Shown: piece after piece, positions 58,755-64,000 of the stretch
How positions within the stretch are numbered: position 1 is the stretch's first letter
Layout: every line of letters begins with the position of its first letter
NCBI RefSeq assembly: GCF_029168945.1
Contig: NC_083608.1
Location: 14,464,136-14,528,135, forward strand
DNA length: 64,000 bases
DNA from: Cannabis sativa
Taxonomy: Eukaryota > Streptophyta > Magnoliopsida > Rosales > Cannabaceae
Direction: 5' to 3'
Notes under the pieces: generated by a model
Databases searched by the model: none
Seen by the model: only the letters and a program-made list of their open reading frames with translations
What the model was told of the DNA's origin: nothing
Made by a program: the position numbers and the translations under genes

Positions 58755-60607
58755 TGTTAGAAATTATTTTACCAGGATCTAGATTTACTAACAAGTATGT
58801 TTGATTAACATCCTAATATGAATTCTAAAACAATGAAAATAAACACATATAAAGTTAAGAAAACCTTACAGTGGGTGCAGCGGAATATTATGACTCCTTC
58901 CATTCAGATTTCTAGCCCTTGATTCCTTTCTGTAGCAGAGCATAATCAAGATCTGAATCTGGATCTTCTTTTCTCCTTCTTTGATGCAGAATTTCCATAG
59001 TCTTACATACTATGAATGAGGTACCACTTGATGTGTGTGGGCACTACTCATTCACTCAAAGGTTTCGAAAATAGAAGAGAAGAAAAGAGAGAGAAAGTGG
59101 CGTGTGGCTTTTCTCTGAAGGAAACAATGTGTTCAAAGATGTGTGTATTTCCTCAAGCCAACACTTTCTATTTATAGAAAACCCTCTAGGTTTAGGTTAG
59201 AATTGTATGACATTAAAATAATGGAAACTACAAATGGAATTTCCTATACATGTGGCCGGCCATACAAAGGGTATTGGGCCTCACTTTGCAACTTTCCCAT
59301 TTTGTTATTTTCCATTTCCATTTTCTCAAAAATGCCAATTTTCCAATTTAACCTTTTAAATGCCAATTCTAATTATTTAATAACTTGAAAATAATTATTA
59401 AATAATATTGTCATTTAATATATTTATTAATTTAGACATATAAAGTCTCTTAATCAATAAATAAACCTAAAATCTCTTTTCTTTACAATTTCGCCCTTGC
59501 TTAGTGAAAATTCATATAGTGGACATAGTCTAACTTTTATAATTATAATTGATTAATCAAAATCAATTAACTGAGTCTTACAAGCAGTATGGTCTCAACT
59601 AGTATGGGAACCATGGGTCTATATAACCGAGCTTCCAATAAGTCGAACCGAATTTACCATGTAAATTCCTTAACTTATTAATTCCTCATTGAATCCACAC
59701 TTAGAACTTGGAATTGCACTCTCAGTCATATAGAACGCTCTATATGTTCCATGATATAGACACTACATTAGTTATCCATTGTTATAACCCTAATGTGATC
59801 AATGACCCTCTAATAGATGATCTACATTGAAAAGGCACTACTGTTACCGCTACACCTTCAATGTATTTTATCCTTAAAACACTTAGCTCCGTATAAATGA
59901 TATTTCAGCAAAGTGAAATGAGATCTCCACCATTTATTTATTTTTAGCCAAGCTCGAAGGATATCATCGTTTCACTTCTAAGTTCCTATAGAAGTTATAG
60001 ATTCCATCTTTATGGTAGCGCTCCCACTCAATTATACTATCATGTTCCCAAAATGTACGTATCACCCTGACCCAAAAGTAGGCTTAACTAACAAATCAAA
60101 GAACATGTATAGTACTCTTGAGATCGAACCTACCCATATCAGGATTAAGGACATTTGATCTAGGATCAACAGGTGATATTGAATTGAATAGATATTACGG
60201 TAAGTTTTAATATATCTAATCAAAGTTCAATATCGGTCCCTTCCGATGTATACTCCATACATCCGATACTGGTAAACTTTGCCAATGTCTGGAAAGGACA
60301 TAACACTTTTCCAAGGTGTAAGAATACCTATCGCTGATTATACCATGTCAGTCTAAATCCAGTGTTCTGAAAAATCAGGGAATAAACTTTTGAACATATA
60401 ATTAAGATTATATTCCACTGTGCTTACAACACTATAATCTTTAACAAACTCATATGTTTGGACTTAAAAAGAATTCATACATTATATACATATAATCATG
60501 AAATAAATCATGTGAACCATGCAACATAAAATGTTATTTCTGATCTTTATTAATAAGTAAATCTGATTATATTGAAATGAGTTTTATTTAGGGCACAAAA
60601 TCCAACA
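58755..60607 (-). repeat. 5' LTR (element orientation) of the LARD-like element
   Basis: 1853 bases, followed on the minus strand by the primer site at 58740-58752. A TATA-like tataaatag on the minus strand (about 59169-59177) may be the promoter core. Confidence 0.92.
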
Positions 60608-60659
60608 AAAGAAACTAAAGGAGAAGAAAAATGCTAAAGGCAAAGGAAAAGAAGTTTGA
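60608..60659 (+). pseudogene. 3' end of the Ulp1-like gene beyond the retrotransposon
   Basis: Past the duplicated target AAAGA the frame left at 50725 continues with a lysine-rich tail (KLKEKKNAKGKGKEV) and a stop at 60657-60659. The tail resembles a nuclear signal. The insertion thus separates only the last residues from the protease domain. Confidence 0.7.
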
Positions 60660-61435
60660 GAAGAGGATGTTGATGTTCTGGAGCAGTCTTTTTGTAAATT
60701 TTTTTTATTTCATTTAGATAACTGGTTTTAGTAATGACAATGATACTTTACGGTTTAAATGTTTTTGTTTCTCTTTTGTTATCTTGGATGTGTTATGTTA
60801 AACACACTATGTTATGGTTATGAATGGAAATTGATGTTATATCGAAAAACTAGTTTTTATAAGTAGTGTTGCGTTAATTTTTTGTATTTTTAAAAATCTA
60901 TTTTTGTAGCTAATTTATTTTTCAGGTAAAACTTGTTTTATAATGTTGTTTATTACTTTTTTAGAAATTTGTGAAAGTAATTTTTTCACTGGTTATGTAT
61001 TGTGGGTGTTTTTTTTTTGTTTATTAATTTGGTTATAACTGGTTTTTTGTTTTGTTTAATGTTGTTTGTAGGATATGGTGTGTTTTGAGGGTACTAGTAG
61101 GCACATATTATTCAAATTTCAAGGTATCTATATTTTGTAATTTTTATTGTTGATGCATAACCAGTTTCTTTAATTTTATTAATATTTATAGTAAATATGA
61201 TAATTATATATTATTTATCTTGGTAAAATCTAAAAAAAATTATTTTTAAGCTGCCTTAATATCAAAACATCTATTTTCCTATCTAAAAAAATCAAATAAA
61301 ATAATAATAATAATAAACAATCTATTTTCAAAGCAATTTTATCAAATGTCATAATAACAAAGTAACCAGTTTGTAGCTTTTGTAACTGTAGTTTTTGAAA
61401 GCTACTTTTTTTTTTCCAAGTGTTTGTTCTATTAC
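60660..61435. other. Spacer between convergent genes of the Mutator-like element
   Basis: T-rich, non-coding. AACYRGTT words are present at 60720, 60847, 61037, 61159 and 61364, plus a near miss at 60929. It probably contains both 3' UTRs. Confidence 0.6.
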
Positions 61436-64000
61436 TTATTGTTGCTTTGTGTCCATCTTCTGTTTCTTCCGATTGGTTTGTTTGTAAATCTGTGGATTGT
61501 TGCATGTTCGTCGGTTGTGTCCAAGCTGTCCACATCTTGAGCATTTCATTACAACTTTTGGTTCTCCTCTAGATCTGATTCTTTTTTTTTTCTAGGTCTC
61601 CCTGAGGTCTTTTTTGTTTTTGGTGGCATCACAATCTTCTCCAAGCTCTCAGGTAGTCTCCATTCACTTTCATTAGGTAGAGGATGTACGGTTGTATCAT
61701 ATGTTGCTCTCATAGTTGATGTTTTGTAGTAGTCAGCCACATAGTCATAAGTTTTTAGTCCTCTTTTAGCAAAAACTGCTATTGCATGTGCACATGGTAT
61801 CTGATCTTGTTGGAACCTTCTACATGTGCATGTCTTGTCAAGTAAGTTTATTGTAAAATCCCCTTTGTCTACCACTTTTACTTAGTATAGTATAGTAGTT
61901 ATTGCTTCAACCTGTTTATATATGAAATTGTAACAAGTAAAAAAAATTATAAGCACATGTTAGTAACTGGTTTTTATGTATTAATATGTATTTTCTTTAT
62001 ATATGTAATAACTGGTTTCTCAACTTATTATAAATATAGTATACATACCTGGTACTTCATTCCCTTAACAAGATTATCTCTAAGTACTGTTTCAGCTTCA
62101 ACAGATTCTTCTGTGAATATTCCATTAGCTTCGTTTCCATTCTTCCACACCCATTTTTGACCTAAACTTCTTAGACATTCAATCATTAATGTAATTGGCA
62201 CCGATCTTGCAGCTGTGATTGCAGAATTGATTGACTCTGCTATGTTTGAAGTCATCATAGTGTACCTCCTTGTTGGGCAGTGGCTTCTAGTCCAAATATG
62301 ATGTCCTATATTTTCCAGGTAAGGTCTTATGCGAATGTCAATTTTGTCTATTTCTGACATGTAATGCTCAAATGAGCTGACCCTGTATGTTTTGGCAGCT
62401 TTCACAAAGTTTATAGTGAGCTCATCTCCATGTCCACCAAAGTTTGATTTGATGTTGTTAAGAAAGTGGAATATGCAAGCTCCATGAAAGTGGTCTGGGT
62501 AAGCATTCTTCACTGTTTTTTCAATACTTTTATGTCTGTCTGATATTATTGTTAATCCTGCATGTTAAAACTGGTTTTAGTTATGTATGACATATATATA
62601 TATATTTGTATTATGTCAGTAACCGGTTTCTTCAACAGGATTAAAAGTGATTAATGATGATTTTTTTTATTGAATTTGAATTTTACTGTAACTTGTTACT
62701 ATTCAAAAAAATATATATTATGTATATATATATATATATATAAATAAACTTAAAACCAGTTTTTGATATTGTACCTTCTCTATCACTAGATGTTTCTCTT
62801 ATTTTGTTGAAAAACCAATCGCAAGAGTCATCATTTTCTGAGTCCCCTATTTCGAATGCCAATATGAAAATGTTGTTGTTTGCATCCATTGTAGAAGCTG
62901 AAAATAAAGTCCCGCCAAATGATGTTTTTAAGAAGGTTCCATCTGTGATAATGACTGGTCTACAATGTTTCCAGCCTCTTATTGAATTTGCGAATGCTAG
63001 AAACAAGTATTTGAAACGATTTTTTGTATCTGTTTCCAAGTGTGTGATTGTTCCTGGATTTGATACTTTCAGCATGTGTAAGTACATTGGTAGCTGTTGA
63101 TAAGAGTCATCTTGTCTCCCTCTTGCCAATTCTAATGCTTTTTCTCTTGCTCTCCATGCCTTTTGATATCCCATTGACACCCCATAATCATATAGTGTGT
63201 CCATTACAATGTCTTTTGGTCTATGTATTCTTTTGATATCCAGGATTTTTTTTTTTTTACTATTTCTCCAATGATATTGCTATTTGCTTGTCTGTGGTCT
63301 CCCATGATTACATCCAATGAGCATTTGTGATCCTGGACATACTTCCTCACTTTGAATGTTGTTGTATTCTTGAATTTTGATGCTCTAAGTAACCAGTTAC
63401 AGTTATCATTAATACATGTAACCAGGTACTCTTTATTTTAAATTGAAAGTTGTGCAATATAGCATAAAAGCATAGTGCACATTTCAGCATCTTTTTTATC
63501 TTTGTAAATTTGCCCTTCTTCAATTTTGAAAACCCTATGATCTGTTATAATCTCCTTCTCTTCTTCATTCCTTTTCTTTTTTGTGTTCTTCTGTTTTCTC
63601 AATTATAAAATCAGCAACATTGTCAGCTACCTGAAATATGTTTGACATTGATAGGAACTGGTTATTTGTTTATGATGCCTCATCTTCATATTCTATGTCT
63701 TGAAATGATGGCTGGTTTGTAATTTGTAAAACCAGTTGTTAAACATCGGTATTTTGTGTTACGGTTCCAGTGTCAGTGAATTGTTGTGGATTTAGTTGCA
63801 TTGCATGCTGTTCAATTCTTGTGATGCAAAGTGGAGAGTCGCTCACTCCAAGCTGCTTCTTTCTTAGTTCAATGTAAAACAATAGTGAGTTGTCACTTAT
63901 GATCTTCATTGGTAATGAACCGGGGCTTAGCTGGTAGTTCATTTCAATTGGTGTGTTGCAGTTGATCTCATTCTTTACCAATTCAACCAATTCTTTCAGA
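61436..64000 (-). pseudogene. mudrA-type (MULE) transposase, decayed and running off the window
   Basis: Exons read on the minus strand: an N-terminal part beyond 63990 to about 63739, small exons between about 63722 and 63423, then about 63382-62775, 62557-62049 and 61911-61436. Joins at 62775/62557 and 62049/61911 keep frame and give GLTIISDRHKSIEKTV. Hallmarks: VRKYVQDHKC, YGVSMGYQKAWRAREKAL, NPGTITHLE, VIITDGTFLKTSFGGTLFSA, SENDDSCDWFF, FHGACIFHFLNNIK, NIAESINS, the SWIM finger CTCRRFQQDQIPCAHAI, and a CCHC knuckle CSRCGQLGHNRRTC (about 61500-61545). It would cut and insert the element's DNA. Damage: an in-frame TAA at 61884-61882, and frame slips at A runs near 63246-63258 and 61585-61594 and near 63570. 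It is convergent with the Ulp1-like gene. Confidence 0.88.

Larger units (their letters stand above)
50726..60607 (-). mobile_element. 9.9-kb non-coding LTR retrotransposon (LARD-like)
   Basis: LTRs at 50726-52543 and 58755-60607 (1818 and 1853 bases) start TGTT and end CAACA on the plus strand. A 5-base duplication AAAGA flanks the element (50721-50725, 60608-60612). Next to the right LTR, the minus strand reads TGGCACCAGAGCC (58740-58752), a primer-site variant. Next to the left LTR it reads aaatgggagtt (52544-52554), the purine tract. The element therefore runs on the minus strand. The 6.2-kb interior has no frame with gag or pol motifs, which fits a large retrotransposon derivative mobilised in trans. 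The LTR start (element strand tgttggnttttgtgccct) recalls Angela/BARE-type Copia; that is tentative. The LTRs differ at many sites plus a gap of about 35 bases, so it is older than the Copia at 15 kb. Confidence 0.92.

Noticed and set aside
1..64000. CRISPR arrays, bacterial operons, rRNA or tRNA genes
   Set aside because: No spaced identical repeats, no prokaryotic gene organisation, and no tRNA or rRNA sequence recognised by eye.

Overview
The window is AT-rich plant nuclear DNA, almost certainly from a eudicot. It has GT-AG introns, a C20-gibberellin 2-oxidase gene, many nested LTR retrotransposons and MITEs, LINE 3' ends and Mutator-like elements. No species can be fixed from the sequence alone. 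Only three ordinary host genes look intact: a C20-GA 2-oxidase (24306-25736, +), an uncharacterised basic nuclear-type protein with an intron in its leader (26479-27910, -), and a single-exon RING-H2 protein (40359-41048, -). A small tandemly repeated membrane-peptide ORF (1303 and 2520) may be a fourth locus.

Layout. 1-3040: two and a bit tandem copies of a 1.2-1.5 kb unit, each with a TATA box and an 81-82 aa ORF. 3040-15435: gene-poor DNA with small transposons whose ends and target duplications can be read directly (a TRIM retroelement and its solo LTR, hAT, CACTA and Mutator MITEs, a LINE 3' end). 15441-20566: a young Ty1/Copia retrotransposon with 319-bp LTRs. 24-28 kb: the two-gene island. 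28-40 kb: MITEs, a 2-kb solo LTR nested in an older LTR fragment, a minisatellite and a decayed array of about 200-bp units. 41472-42560: a deletion-riddled relic copy of the 25.9-29.1 kb interval. 43153-44693: a Mutator-type element with long terminal inverted repeats and a GC-rich, possibly captured interior.

46.4-64 kb: the most interesting region. It holds the decayed remains of a large Mutator-like element with two convergent genes: a DUF1985/Ulp1-like cysteine protease gene on the + strand and a mudrA-type transposase with SWIM and CCHC fingers on the - strand. A 9.9-kb non-coding LTR retrotransposon (50726-60607) is inserted in the protease gene's last exon. The introns and spacers of the Mutator-like element, but not the inserted retrotransposon, carry about 30 copies of a short near-palindromic word, AAACYRGTTT. 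This resembles the short motif clusters that accumulate in non-coding parts of Arabidopsis VANDAL elements and are read by an element-encoded anti-silencing protein. That functional link is inference; the motif clustering is directly visible.

All coordinates were read by eye; exon boundaries come from splice consensus and reading-frame continuity, without transcript data.
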